From: an uncultured Ruminococcus sp.
GTDB taxonomy: Bacteria; Bacillota; Clostridia; Oscillospirales; Acutalibacteraceae
Direction: 5' to 3'
Assembly (NCBI GenBank): GCA_902800065.1
Contig: CADCDE010000014.1
Span: forward strand, 1 to 64,000
Length of the DNA stretch: 64,000 nt
Positions 1 through 7,355 of the stretch are shown one piece after another; position 1 is the first letter of the stretch; each line of letters starts with the position of its first letter. Both the position numbers and the translations under genes were made by a program. Under the pieces are notes generated by a model. It was given only the letters and a program-made list of their open reading frames with translations, did not search any database and was not told the DNA's origin.

Positions 1-1
1 T

Positions 2-397
2 GTAAAATATCCTGTATGGGCATGGCACACTACATATGGAAAGCACAAGAAACCTGATTTAAGGCGGATGGATTTCAGAAGCAAAGAACCAATGGTCTGC
101 CTTGAGATAGAAAAGCCTGATAATGAAGTTTTGTTGAGTGATGAAGAAAACTGGCATTTTGTATTGAGTAATTGGTATTTTTCAAGGAGTCAGGAAGATT
201 ATAATACATTTGAATTGATGTCACCTAATGAACAGGAGGTTATGAAAAGAACATCTTGGGAAAGTATATTCCTTATTGAACCTTTTAAAGATGGTTGGAT
301 AAGCAGAGGAATGTTTATACAGGCTACTTTTTGGGAATTAAAAAAGAGTGATATTAGAAAAGTGATTTACTATGGAAAAAGACGTAAATACAAATAA
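2..397 (+). CDS. DUF3841 family protein, 5' end outside the window
   Basis: The reading frame is already open at the left edge (VKYPVWAWHTTYGKHKKPDLR precedes the first in-window Met at 68), so only the C-terminal about 130 residues are visible. The PVWAW..KPDLR block followed by CLEIEKPDNEVLLSD and WHFVLSNWY matches what I know of DUF3841, a small soluble family of unknown function that is common in Firmicutes. Nothing here shows a catalytic site. The gene ends 100 bases before a repeat element, and the next gene lies on the opposite strand. Family assignment is from motif memory. The function is unknown. Confidence 0.75.
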   Translation, partial: VKYPVWAWHTTYGKHKKPDLRRMDFRSKEPMVCLEIEKPDNEVLLSDEENWHFVLSNWYFSRSQEDYNTFELMSPNEQEVMKRTSWESIFLIEPFKDGWISRGMFIQATFWELKKSDIRKVIYYGKRRKYK

Positions 398-460
398 TGT
401 ACAAATCTGCAAATCAAAACTTATGTATTATTTTTTGTTGGAACTGTAAAAATATTTAAT

Positions 461-559
461 TAACGTGAGTTCGATGAAAACGAAAAATTATTATACTGTC
501 ATTCTGAGGAGCGACAGCGACGAAGAATCTTTTGAAGATTCCTCACTGCGTTCGGAATA
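461..559. repeat. Palindromic repeat copy 1, with left terminal repeat
   Basis: Begins with the terminal motif TAACGTGAGTTCGA, then an AT-rich arm and the core that runs from GTCATTCTGAGGAGCGA to TTCGGAAT. The right terminal repeat is missing. The same left arm is found at 39478. The core overlaps the 3' end of the minus-strand gene 499-954 and encodes its last residues. Confidence 0.85.
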
Positions 560-954
560 TTATTTATTTCATATTTATTGCACTTCAAAGCGTATATTCC
601 GCATAAAAAATATACTATTGAAATAAACGGTATTAAATGACTACTATAAACCAAACAAAGTCCCACGAGAATCACAGCCTTTACAACAGCTAAAATGCCG
701 ACTGCTTTCAGCCTACAAAGAAAATCACACACACCAAAAGCAATGCCCGACAATCCCGACACTAAAATCATAAAATCTAACATTATTCTTTGAGTGGGGG
801 AGGCATAGAATGCTGATGGCAGATTATCGCTTTCACGAGGAACAAATGCTCCGCTTGTTATCAACAGTATCAGCAAAAATACTCCGACAACAATACTAAC
901 TATTGCCATAAATCTCAGCCAGTTATAAAATTTACTGTGGTCTTTCATGTTCAT
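499..954 (-). CDS. Small four-helix membrane protein with a repeat-derived C-terminal tail
   Basis: 151 residues with four hydrophobic stretches (roughly residues 13-33, 58-78, 84-104 and 106-124). No family recognised. It is the last gene of the apbE / NusG-II operon and overlaps the gene before it by four bases. In that position many Firmicutes carry a Gx-type transporter, but I see no clear resemblance to one. The last 20 or so residues (from about NIPNAV to RRCRSSE) are encoded by the palindromic repeat at 498-558, so the native C-terminus was probably different. Confidence 0.7.
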   Translation of the reverse strand: MNMKDHSKFYNWLRFMAIVSIVVGVFLLILLITSGAFVPRESDNLPSAFYASPTQRIMLDFMILVSGLSGIAFGVCDFLCRLKAVGILAVVKAVILVGLCLVYSSHLIPFISIVYFLCGIYALKCNKYEINNIPNAVRNLQKILRRCRSSE

Positions 955-1289
955 CTTCCTTTCACTTCAATTATAGTTCTTGCAGGCAGACACACAATAG
1001 TTTCATATTCTTTTGATATTCTGCCCTTATTTACACAGATTTTATCGGGACATTCCGAACTCTCTACATAAACACTGTTGTTGTCAACAATAACAATCAG
1101 CGTTATATTATTTTTGCCATTCACGGTTATCTTTGTATTTTTACTTAAATCAAGTGTCTGTACTACTTCATTGTCAACTCTTATTTCGGCAATATTTCCC
1201 GAAACTGTAACTTTATTCTGCAAGAATATCCATGCAAGGCATATTATAATAATTATTGCGATTATGACCGTACCAATATATTTTTTCAT
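951..1289 (-). CDS. NusG domain II-like membrane-anchored protein
   Basis: 112 residues: one N-terminal transmembrane helix (about residues 4-23) followed by a small beta domain exposed outside. The CPDKICVNKGRIS segment and the ending IVCLPARTIIEV are typical of the NusG_II (PF07009) family, short exported proteins that sit beside apbE in Firmicutes. The family is thought to be linked to extracytoplasmic flavin or electron-transfer functions, though its role is not established. It overlaps apbE by four bases (ATGA type) and the following membrane gene by four bases, so the three are surely co-transcribed. Confidence 0.8.
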   Translation of the reverse strand: MKKYIGTVIIAIIIIICLAWIFLQNKVTVSGNIAEIRVDNEVVQTLDLSKNTKITVNGKNNITLIVIVDNNSVYVESSECPDKICVNKGRISKEYETIVCLPARTIIEVKGR

Positions 1290-2404
1290 CTTTTTATTTC
1301 TTCATATGTTAGACCGTCTTCCATTGTGATACTCTTAGTAAGATTGTCTGTTACATATATTTTCATATCCTTTGTAACAAGCACTGCATCTATCTCTTTA
1401 TGATTTTTGCAGAACTCTATTGCTTTTTCAGTACCCATTACGAACAATGCTGTTGAGAGTGCATCACAGTCAAGTCCACTGCTTCCTATAACTGTTGCGG
1501 AAATGATACCGTTATCAGCGGGATAGCCTGTTTTGGGGTCGATTATGTGCCAGTATTTTTTGCCGTCAGCTTCAAAAAATCTCTCGTAATTTCCCGAAGT
1601 GATGACAGCCTGATTTTCGACTGAAAGTGAGCATATCATTTTATCTTTGTCAACGGGATTCTGTATACCGACAGTCCATTTTTTATTGTCAGGTTTTCTG
1701 CCGAGTGCATAGACGTTTCCGCCGAGATTTATCAGAGCCGAATCAATGCCGTTTTCGTCAAGCATCTGTATAACAGCGTCAGTTGCATATCCTTTTGCCA
1801 ATGCACCCAAGTCTATTTCAAAATCCGTTGGCAGTGTCACGATATTTCCATCGAGGTGTACCCTGTCATAGCCGACATTTCCCAAATGCCAGTCAATCAG
1901 CCATTGGTCGGGAATTTTATATGATGGTTCATTATCACTGTCGCCCGTAGTAAAGCCCCATTCTCTGACAAGAGGATAGACTGTTATATCCAAAGCACCA
2001 TCAGTCATTTTACCGATTTCAATAGCCTTTTCAATAGCTGTTCTTGTGCTTATATTCACAGTGACTGGATTACCGCTTGTTGAATTTATCTTTGAAATAT
2101 CACTGTCACGGAGCTTTACGCTGAACAGCGATTCAAGTCTGTGAATTTCATTTTCTGCATCTTCAAGAACCTTTTTGGCATTATTGCCGTATGCTTTGAG
2201 TACCATATAAGTATCCATGGCAAAAACATCACGGCTTTCGGGTTCGGGGAGTTTGCTTTCCTCTTTGGACTCCTCACTTGATTCCTCGCTGACCTGTGAC
2301 TGAACAGAAATTTCCGTTTTACTCGTCTGATTATTGTTCTGACCTGCGGAACATCCGCACAATAACATTCCCAATACAACGATAAATGCAATACCTTTTT
2401 TCAA
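1286..2404 (-). CDS. apbE: FAD:protein FMN transferase, lipoprotein
   Basis: 372 residues. ApbE uses FAD to attach FMN covalently to Thr/Ser residues of exported flavoproteins. The N-terminus is a lipoprotein signal with lipobox LLCGCS (Cys about residue 18), then a Ser/Glu-rich linker. The catalytic domain shows MDTYM, INLGGNVYALG, the FAD-binding stretch GALAKGYATDAV and the Mg-binding DALSTALFVMG near the C-terminus. The start is TTG, downstream of an AAAGGG Shine-Dalgarno and the promoter at 2441-2470. First gene of a three-gene operon. The flavoprotein it modifies is not in the window. Confidence 0.93.
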   Translation of the reverse strand: MKKGIAFIVVLGMLLCGCSAGQNNNQTSKTEISVQSQVSEESSEESKEESKLPEPESRDVFAMDTYMVLKAYGNNAKKVLEDAENEIHRLESLFSVKLRDSDISKINSTSGNPVTVNISTRTAIEKAIEIGKMTDGALDITVYPLVREWGFTTGDSDNEPSYKIPDQWLIDWHLGNVGYDRVHLDGNIVTLPTDFEIDLGALAKGYATDAVIQMLDENGIDSALINLGGNVYALGRKPDNKKWTVGIQNPVDKDKMICSLSVENQAVITSGNYERFFEADGKKYWHIIDPKTGYPADNGIISATVIGSSGLDCDALSTALFVMGTEKAIEFCKNHKEIDAVLVTKDMKIYVTDNLTKSITMEDGLTYEEIKR

Positions 2405-2440
2405 TTTGTGTCAACCCTTTCCATTATTCCGATTAACAAA

Positions 2441-2470
2441 ATTATATCAGTTATTGCACTGTCTTGTCAA
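2441..2470 (-). promoter_or_regulatory. Sigma-A-type promoter of the apbE operon
   Basis: On the minus strand: -35 TTGACA (2470-2465), an 18-bp spacer and -10 TATAAT (2446-2441), about 36 bases before the apbE TTG start. Confidence 0.8.
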
Positions 2471-2481
2471 TTTATTTTTTG

Positions 2482-2598
2482 TCACGGAAATGCCCATTCC
2501 AAAAAATAACACGCTCCGACCATTAATGACATCAGTATCACAAAACTTATAATTCCTGTCACTATAAGCAACAGTCTGTCAATTATTTTCTTTGTCAC
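2482..2598 (-). CDS. Predicted 38-residue single-helix membrane peptide
   Basis: An ORF too short for most callers: GTG at 2598, stop at 2482, 38 residues. It starts MTKKIIDRLLLIVTG and ends YFLEWAFP, with one long hydrophobic helix. A strong AAGGAG Shine-Dalgarno (2613-2608) sits nine bases before the GTG, which is the main reason to believe it. It lies between the divergent peptidase-like gene and apbE, same strand as apbE. No family recognised. It could be a membrane peptide or chance. Confidence 0.5.
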   Translation of the reverse strand: MTKKIIDRLLLIVTGIISFVILMSLMVGACYFLEWAFP

Positions 2599-2628
2599 TA
2601 TTATTCACTCCTTGAAAAAATTTTTTTC

Positions 2629-2657
2629 TTGAAAAAAGGCGAATTATACTGTATAAT
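2629..2657 (+). promoter_or_regulatory. Sigma-A-type promoter of the peptidase-like gene
   Basis: -35 TTGAAA (2629-2634), 17-bp spacer, -10 TATAAT (2652-2657), 33 bases before the ATG at 2691. Confidence 0.8.
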
Positions 2658-2690
2658 TTTGTCATATACGGTTTAAGGCGGTATTTGGGT

Positions 2691-3638
2691 ATGAGGAAGT
2701 TTTTTGTATATTTGACGGTAACTTTGATTTTTGTAATTATATTTCCGATTTTCAGTATAAATGCAGAGGCGGTAACTCAATGTGACCTGAATCATCTCAT
2801 GGAGATGTTTCCTGACGAAAAATACTGGAATCATGTCGGCTCTTATGAAAATAATCCCGATGGCTGGACTGATACACCGTGTCCCCATATCTTGATAGAT
2901 TCGGGCTTGGGATATGATTATTATGTCGGTCTTGGTGAGTGCAATGAATTTGGCGGAGATGTTCAGTGTGTCGGATTCGTGAACAGGCTTATATATGAGG
3001 CTTACGGTATGGAGAATTATCTTTCATGGGAAGAAAAATATGACCTTGAAGATGTCAAGCCAGGTGATGTGATAAGATTTTTGTATGATATGCACACCAT
3101 AATGGTAACGTCTGTTGACGGTGATTTGATAACCTATGGTGAATGTAACGGCAATTTAAGCGACTGTCAGATAAAATGGAATGTTCAGAAAACCAAAGAT
3201 GAAATATACGAGTCATTCACAGCACTTTATTCCGCACCGACTGCACTTTCCGTACCGTTTGCTAATCATTCAACTATATCAGCCGAAAGCATATATATAA
3301 AAAATTCCGTTGACATAAAAGCGATAGGGGAGGGCGGTTCTGAGGAATACACCTATCAGATATCCGTATTGGATTCAAAGAATAATCAGTGGAAGGTACT
3401 CAAGGAATACGGTACAGATGATATCTGCACATACACTCCGGATGAAGTCGGGCAATATCAGATAAGAGTGCGTTTAAAGGATTCCCAAAACGGTACAATG
3501 GTCACAAGACGATTTGTATTGAATGTTGAAAAGCCGCAAGTTCCGTATGATGAACTGATAGTTTTTCTGAAAATGCCGATATTTTTGTTTTCAATATTTG
3601 TAATGTCGTTTAAGGCTGTTTTCAATATAATCCTATAA
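2691..3638 (+). CDS. Secreted cysteine-peptidase-like (CHAP/NlpC-type) protein with Ig-like domain
   Basis: 315 residues from ATG 2691, chosen because AAGGCGG lies nine bases upstream; TTG 2685 is the alternative. A signal peptide is clear (MRKFFVYLTVTLIFVIIF..AEA). The segment VQCVGFVNRLIYEAYG, then DVKPGDVIRF and HTIMVTSVDG, has the Cys ... PGDVI ... His order of CHAP/NlpC-P60 amidases that cut peptidoglycan. It is followed by an Ig/Y_Y_Y-like beta domain (about 200-285) and a hydrophobic C-terminus that could anchor it in the membrane. Catalytic assignment rests on this motif order only. Transcribed alone from a good promoter. Confidence 0.7.
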   Translation: MRKFFVYLTVTLIFVIIFPIFSINAEAVTQCDLNHLMEMFPDEKYWNHVGSYENNPDGWTDTPCPHILIDSGLGYDYYVGLGECNEFGGDVQCVGFVNRLIYEAYGMENYLSWEEKYDLEDVKPGDVIRFLYDMHTIMVTSVDGDLITYGECNGNLSDCQIKWNVQKTKDEIYESFTALYSAPTALSVPFANHSTISAESIYIKNSVDIKAIGEGGSEEYTYQISVLDSKNNQWKVLKEYGTDDICTYTPDEVGQYQIRVRLKDSQNGTMVTRRFVLNVEKPQVPYDELIVFLKMPIFLFSIFVMSFKAVFNIIL

Positions 3639-3641
3639 ACT

Positions 3642-3707
3642 TGTCATTCTGAGGAGCAAAAGCGACGAAGAATCTTCGTAAGATTCCTCACTGTGTTCGG
3701 AATGACA
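3642..3707. repeat. Palindromic repeat copy 2 (core only)
   Basis: Core from TGTCATTCTGAGGAGC to CGGAATGACA, able to fold as a long interrupted hairpin. It sits between converging genes, four bases after the peptidase-like gene stop. Confidence 0.85.
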
Positions 3708-3712
3708 GCCAG

Positions 3713-3922
3713 TTATAAGTGTAAATATTTTACTCCGACTATGAAAAATATAAAACAGAATAGTGCATATATTGCAAGTACAGCAAGCCTTATGTCAGGA
3801 TTTTTTATCTTGTATATAAGGCTTTTTCCTGTTGTGAACATTACGACAGGAAACCAATACGGCAAAGTCAATGCTAAACAGGCATATATCAACTCAATGT
3901 TATTCAATTCCAAATCAGCCAA
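3713..3922 (-). CDS. Small membrane protein, single copy of a repeated two-helix module
   Basis: 69 residues, TTG start supported by AGGTGGTGA about eight bases upstream. The segment LTLPYWFP ... KIKNPDIRLAVLAIYALFCFIFF closely resembles two segments of the gene just upstream (3929-4270), so it is a third copy of the same module. Two hydrophobic helices with a basic loop between them. Last gene of the DUF2975/HTH operon. No known family recognised. Confidence 0.6.
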   Translation of the reverse strand: MADLELNNIELIYACLALTLPYWFPVVMFTTGKSLIYKIKNPDIRLAVLAIYALFCFIFFIVGVKYLHL

Positions 3923-3928
3923 TTTTAA

Positions 3929-4270
3929 TCACCACCTAAAAAATATTATCAAACACAATATAATATATATTATTAATAATATAAGTTTTATTTTGAGATT
4001 TTGTATTTTTAAGATAAGTCTTGTTCCTGCTATAAGTATTAAAGCAGGAAACCAATACGGTAAAGTTAATCCCAAGAAAAAACAAATTTCAGAAATGAGC
4101 GGTATTTTTGTAAAAAATAATGTCACGCATAATACTGCATATATTACGAATAAGACAAGTTTTATTTTCAGATTTTTTATTTTAAAAATAAAACTTTCTC
4201 CTATTATCATCATTGCGGCAGGAAACCAGAAAGGTATAAAGAATGCCAAAGCAGTATAAAAATTATTCAA
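3929..4270 (-). CDS. Small membrane protein made of two tandem copies of a module
   Basis: 113 residues with four hydrophobic helices arranged as two similar halves. Both halves have an FW/YWFP motif, then a K-I-x-N-L-K-I-K-L loop, then IY(A/I)xLC.xxFF. The TTG start overlaps the stop of the preceding gene (TTGA) and has AGAGGTGA upstream, so it is probably translationally coupled. The opposite-strand reading (3693-4259) was rejected because it lacks these signals. Function unknown. Confidence 0.65.
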   Translation of the reverse strand: MNNFYTALAFFIPFWFPAAMMIIGESFIFKIKNLKIKLVLFVIYAVLCVTLFFTKIPLISEICFFLGLTLPYWFPALILIAGTRLILKIQNLKIKLILLIIYIILCLIIFFRW

Positions 4271-5079
4271 TTTTTTTCACCTCTTGCATTATTCCAATAT
4301 TCAGGGCGTGTTTCACTGCTCCATGAATACAGATTATCATAACCTTCAATTTTATTGTATTTTTGGGAATATTCCTTTTCACCGTCAGTCACAATATATC
4401 CTTTCATACTGTCAAAAAGTGCATCTCCATAAATACATACAGTATGTTCGTCCAAAAAATATACTTCATTAAAAGGAGTATATTTGAATGCGGAATATGC
4501 ATCGGATTTTATATTTTCAATATCTTCACTGTATATATATTTATTCAGGTCAAAATTTCCGCTGTGCAGTTCGTCAAACATATATTTTCCTATTGTGAGC
4601 AGTTTTTGATTCTGAAAATCTGTATCGCTGCCATAGGGATATGAAATCATCTCGTAAGAGTAAACTCCCGAAAACGCAATCAGAAAAACCGTTAAAATTC
4701 CCGCAAAGATTTTAGTTGATTTTTTTGACGTAACAACAGGGAATTTTTTATTCCTGAAATATGCCGTTATAAGAATTACAGATGAAACGACAAATCCCTG
4801 TGCCGACAAAAAACAGCATATAATTCCATCTTCCTGCCAGTCGGAACTGCCGAAACCATAGCTCCACATATCCGTATAATAAATAATAATTCCGTTTGCT
4901 CTCAAAATACCGTATATAAACTGTATCGCATAAAATATTACAGGCACAAAATGAAAGATTTTTCTGTCAAGTTTCATAACAGATTTTTGAAGATGGGCTA
5001 ATAATATACAACCTAAAATTATCAAGCCGATAAAAGGAATACTGATAATAACGATATCAATTATTTCTGCTGCACTCAT
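4267..5079 (-). CDS. Membrane protein of unknown function
   Basis: 270 residues. About four transmembrane helices in the first 150 residues (near 6-29, 41-60, 83-105 and 124-145), then a soluble, probably extracellular C-terminal region of about 120 residues. No family recognised. It starts at an ATG that overlaps the stop of the HTH gene (TAATG), with AAGGAG just upstream inside that gene, so translation is coupled. It sits between the HTH regulator and the repeated-module membrane proteins, in one operon. Confidence 0.7.
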   Translation of the reverse strand: MSAAEIIDIVIISIPFIGLIILGCILLAHLQKSVMKLDRKIFHFVPVIFYAIQFIYGILRANGIIIYYTDMWSYGFGSSDWQEDGIICCFLSAQGFVVSSVILITAYFRNKKFPVVTSKKSTKIFAGILTVFLIAFSGVYSYEMISYPYGSDTDFQNQKLLTIGKYMFDELHSGNFDLNKYIYSEDIENIKSDAYSAFKYTPFNEVYFLDEHTVCIYGDALFDSMKGYIVTDGEKEYSQKYNKIEGYDNLYSWSSETRPEYWNNARGEKN

Positions 5080-5300
5080 TAATTATTATCTCCTTTTTGG
5101 AATTCGAGAATGTCTCCTGGCTGACATTCGAGAACGGAACACAATTTTGTTAGTGTAGAGAGCTTTATAGCCTTAGCTTTGCCGTTTTTGAGTACGGATA
5201 TATTTGCGATAGTGATACCGACCTTTTCGGAAAGCTCGGTGACACTCATTTTTCTTTTTGCGAGCATGACATCTATGTTGATAATGATTCTGTCTTCCAT
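5079..5300 (-). CDS. Small Cro/C1-type HTH transcriptional regulator (YozG-like)
   Basis: 73 residues, almost entirely a helix-turn-helix: MSVTELSEKVGITIANISVLKNGKAK is the HTH core, followed by ECQPGDILEF, the usual end of these minimal XRE regulators. In Firmicutes this type commonly follows a DUF2975 membrane protein, as it does here (12 bases apart). It probably regulates its own operon, and the palindrome at 5861-5879 is a plausible operator. The operator link is an inference. Confidence 0.88.
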   Translation of the reverse strand: MEDRIIINIDVMLAKRKMSVTELSEKVGITIANISVLKNGKAKAIKLSTLTKLCSVLECQPGDILEFQKGDNN

Positions 5301-5312
5301 TGAAATTCTCCT

Positions 5313-5792
5313 TTATATCGTGAGGTCGTTTTCTTCTTTGAGGTTTGCGGCTTTTATGATGAGATGTGAAAGGACAGCCGCCGCAACTGAAATTGATATT
5401 CCTATAAATACAATGACAAGTGAAGCAAGCACGACTGACGGGTGATTGAAACCTATTATAAGATAAATGATATTTCCGACAAAGAAAAATATACTGTCGC
5501 CTAATGCAAGCATTGATATTATTTTCATAGCATTAGCATTTTCCTTGCAGAAAGAATTGTCTTTGCCGATATTTGAGGATATTTTCCAAGCAAAATACAA
5601 TGCGATATAACATGGTATTGCTGTAATCCATACAAGACCTAACCATAAATAACAGCCGTTGATGTATTCGGGATAGTGCGATACAAGGTCATTTCCGAGT
5701 TCAGGCACGACAAGTCCGTAAAATACAAGTCCTATAATTCCCATTCCGATAATGATAGCTTTGAGCCATTTTGATAAAGATTTTTGATTCAT
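5313..5792 (-). CDS. DUF2975 family membrane protein
   Basis: 159 residues from ATG 5792, chosen because GGAGGG lies just upstream; a longer frame starting at 5834 would run into the promoter. Four transmembrane helices (about residues 9-30, 43-66, 88-113 and 119-145). The family is a known partner of YozG-like HTH proteins and is thought to act as a membrane component of a small regulatory pair, but its mechanism is unknown. First gene of the five-gene operon that ends at 3713. Confidence 0.8.
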   Translation of the reverse strand: MNQKSLSKWLKAIIIGMGIIGLVFYGLVVPELGNDLVSHYPEYINGCYLWLGLVWITAIPCYIALYFAWKISSNIGKDNSFCKENANAMKIISMLALGDSIFFFVGNIIYLIIGFNHPSVVLASLVIVFIGISISVAAAVLSHLIIKAANLKEENDLTI

Positions 5793-5825
5793 GAATGATT
5801 CCCTCCGAAATAATATTTTTTCTGT

Positions 5826-5854
5826 ATTATACACCTGTAAATATTATTTGTCAA
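5826..5854 (-). promoter_or_regulatory. Consensus sigma-A promoter of the DUF2975/HTH operon
   Basis: Minus strand: TTGACA (5854-5849), 17-bp spacer, TATAAT (5831-5826). A perfect consensus promoter, which is unusual and suggests that repression is needed. Confidence 0.88.
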
Positions 5855-5860
5855 TAAAAA

Positions 5861-5879
5861 TTTATCGTGTTACGATAAA
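5861..5879. promoter_or_regulatory. Palindromic operator candidate
   Basis: TTTATCGT-GTT-ACGATAAA: two perfect 8-base arms around three bases, ending seven bases upstream of the -35 box. Its position fits an upstream operator for the HTH regulator encoded in the same operon. Confidence 0.55.
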
Positions 5880-5900
5880 ATATTTTTGTAAAACAATAAG

Positions 5901-5935
5901 AAGCCGTGATTTCTTCAAGAAATACGGCTTTTTTG
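5901..5935. terminator. Hairpin with T-tract
   Basis: Stem AAGCCGT/ACGGCTT with an inner ATTTCTT/AAGAAAT stem and CTTTTTT on the plus side. It may insulate the strong promoter from readthrough of the AbrB gene. Confidence 0.5.
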
Positions 5936-5986
5936 TGTATAAATTTATGTTCTTTTGAATATAAGAGAAAAAAGGGAATTTGAAAT

Positions 5987-6026
5987 CAAAAAAATGCTTT
6001 CATATGGCAAAGCCATACAAAAGCAT
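5987..6026 (-). terminator. Terminator of the AbrB-type gene
   Basis: On the minus strand, a hairpin (ATGCTTTTGTATGGC / GCCATATGAAAGCAT, three-base loop) is followed by a run of seven T. Confidence 0.75.
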
Positions 6027-6049
6027 AAAAATTCATTTCATATCAAAAA

Positions 6050-6292
6050 TTATTTTTTAAGTTCATCCATACAATTGCTGCATATGTACTGATCTTTGTA
6101 GTTAATCAGATTTTCGTCAGATTTACAGAAAACACAAGAGGGGCGATATTTTTTGATAACAACGCTGTCATCGTTCACAAAGAATTCCACTGAATCGGTA
6201 CCGTCCTGAATGTTAAGTGATTTTCTTATATCGGACGGGAGTACTAACCTTCCTAATTTGTCGATTTGTCTTACACATCCAATCGCTCTCAT
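6050..6292 (-). CDS. AbrB/SpoVT-type transition-state regulator with C-terminal zinc-finger-like tail
   Basis: 80 residues. The N-terminal half is the swapped-hairpin AbrB DNA-binding domain (CVRQIDKLGRLVLPSDIRKSLNI). The C-terminal part has CVFCKSDENL ... YICSNCMDEL, two CxxC pairs that look like a small zinc site, a form seen in many clostridial AbrB homologues. Such proteins regulate genes at the transition from growth to stationary phase and sporulation. Monocistronic, with its own promoter (6340-6368) and terminator (5987-6026), and next to spmA. Confidence 0.9.
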   Translation of the reverse strand: MRAIGCVRQIDKLGRLVLPSDIRKSLNIQDGTDSVEFFVNDDSVVIKKYRPSCVFCKSDENLINYKDQYICSNCMDELKK

Positions 6293-6339
6293 TGACTACA
6301 CCTCCGTTTTTGATTCGGATAATATATCCTTTAAATAAT

Positions 6340-6368
6340 ATAATACCGTGTAATTGCCAAAATGTCAA
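6340..6368 (-). promoter_or_regulatory. Sigma-A-type promoter of the AbrB-type gene
   Basis: Minus strand: TTGACA (6368-6363), 17-bp spacer, TATTAT (6345-6340), about 48 bases before the ATG. Confidence 0.82.
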
Positions 6369-6591
6369 TAGCTTATTATTAAAAAAATAGCATTTTTGGA
6401 ATATTTTTGTTTTTGAGGGCAGATATTTGTTGAAATAGTAAAAATGCCCAAAAATACGACAAAATCTGACATTTGGATAAGAAAATGTAATTTGGATTCA
6501 ACGAAAAAATTGTACAATTGTGACATTGTGGAATTTTTGTCTATGGTTTTTGTATATATTTATCAGGTTATGTTACGGAGGGGAAATATTA

Positions 6592-7170
6592 TTGTTGAGT
6601 TATATATGGCTTGGAATGGTAGCAGTAAGTTTTGTTTGTGCATTGTGCGGAAACCATATGGAACAGCTTTCAAAAGCCGTTCTTGACGGTGCAGACAAGG
6701 CAGTTGAATTGGTCATATCAATGGCGGGAGTGATGAGTCTGTGGACAGGGATAATGAAAATAGCAGATAGGGGAGGGCTGACGGCGATAATATCAAAGTT
6801 ACTTTCACCGATATTATCGAAGCTGATGCCTGATTATGACAGTGACAGTGCGGCTATGAAGGCTGTCAGTGCAAATATAACGGCGAATATATTGGGATTG
6901 GGGAATGCAGCGACACCCTTTGGGATAGCTGCCATGAAGGAAATGCAGAAAACAAATAAGAATGTAAGCTCTCCAAATAATAGTATGATAATATTTGTGA
7001 TAATAAATACTGCCTCAATACAGTTGATACCTACAACGATAGCCGCACTGCGTCAGGCGGCGGGAAGTACGATGCCGTATTCGATACTTCCGTATATATG
7101 GATAACATCCGTTTTAACGCTTATATCGGGGATAGTTATTGCAAAATTATTTAACGTGAGTTCGACATAA
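6592..7170 (+). CDS. spmA: Spore maturation protein A, C-terminus altered by a repeat insertion
   Basis: 192 residues from TTG 6592, chosen because CGGAGGGG lies nine bases upstream (an earlier in-frame start at 6520 lacks a site). A hydrophobic nucleoside-recognition (Gate) domain protein; ANILGLGNAATPFGIAAMKEM is the family signature. With SpmB it is needed for proper spore core dehydration in Bacillus. The last codons (NVSST) come from the terminal repeat of the element at 7152. Removing the element and one ATTT copy would give an ending KLFMLKG-stop, so the insertion replaced only the last residues. Confidence 0.92.
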   Translation: MLSYIWLGMVAVSFVCALCGNHMEQLSKAVLDGADKAVELVISMAGVMSLWTGIMKIADRGGLTAIISKLLSPILSKLMPDYDSDSAAMKAVSANITANILGLGNAATPFGIAAMKEMQKTNKNVSSPNNSMIIFVIINTASIQLIPTTIAALRQAAGSTMPYSILPYIWITSVLTLISGIVIAKLFNVSST

Positions 7171-7297
7171 CTGAAAAATATTCTGACAATGATGAAATGA
7201 AGTATGTCATTCCGAACGTAGTGAGGAATCTTCAAAAGATTCTTCGCTCCTCAGAATGACAGTATAATAATTTTTCGTTTTCATCGAACTCACGTTA
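7152..7297. mobile_element. MITE-like element with both terminal inverted repeats, between spmA and spmB
   Basis: A complete copy of the composite repeat: TAACGTGAGTTCGA at the left and its reverse complement at the right (7284-7297), two different AT-rich arms, and the 57-base palindromic core at 7205-7261. ATTT occurs directly outside a 13-bp inverted repeat on both sides (7149-7152 and 7297-7300), consistent with a 4-bp target duplication. It has no coding capacity. Confidence 0.75.
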
Positions 7298-7355
7298 TTT
7301 ATGCTCAAGGGGTGAATTTTACACGGATAATATAGGGATATATGTCATACCGTCT

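Noticed and set aside
3693..4259. A 188-codon plus-strand frame opposite the small membrane genes
   Set aside because: It starts inside a repeat copy without a Shine-Dalgarno. The minus-strand frames have good sites, coupled starts and membrane-protein composition, and this frame is their antisense.
6444..6686. An 80-codon plus-strand frame ahead of spmA
   Set aside because: It overlaps the spmA start in another frame, has no ribosome site and no recognisable features.
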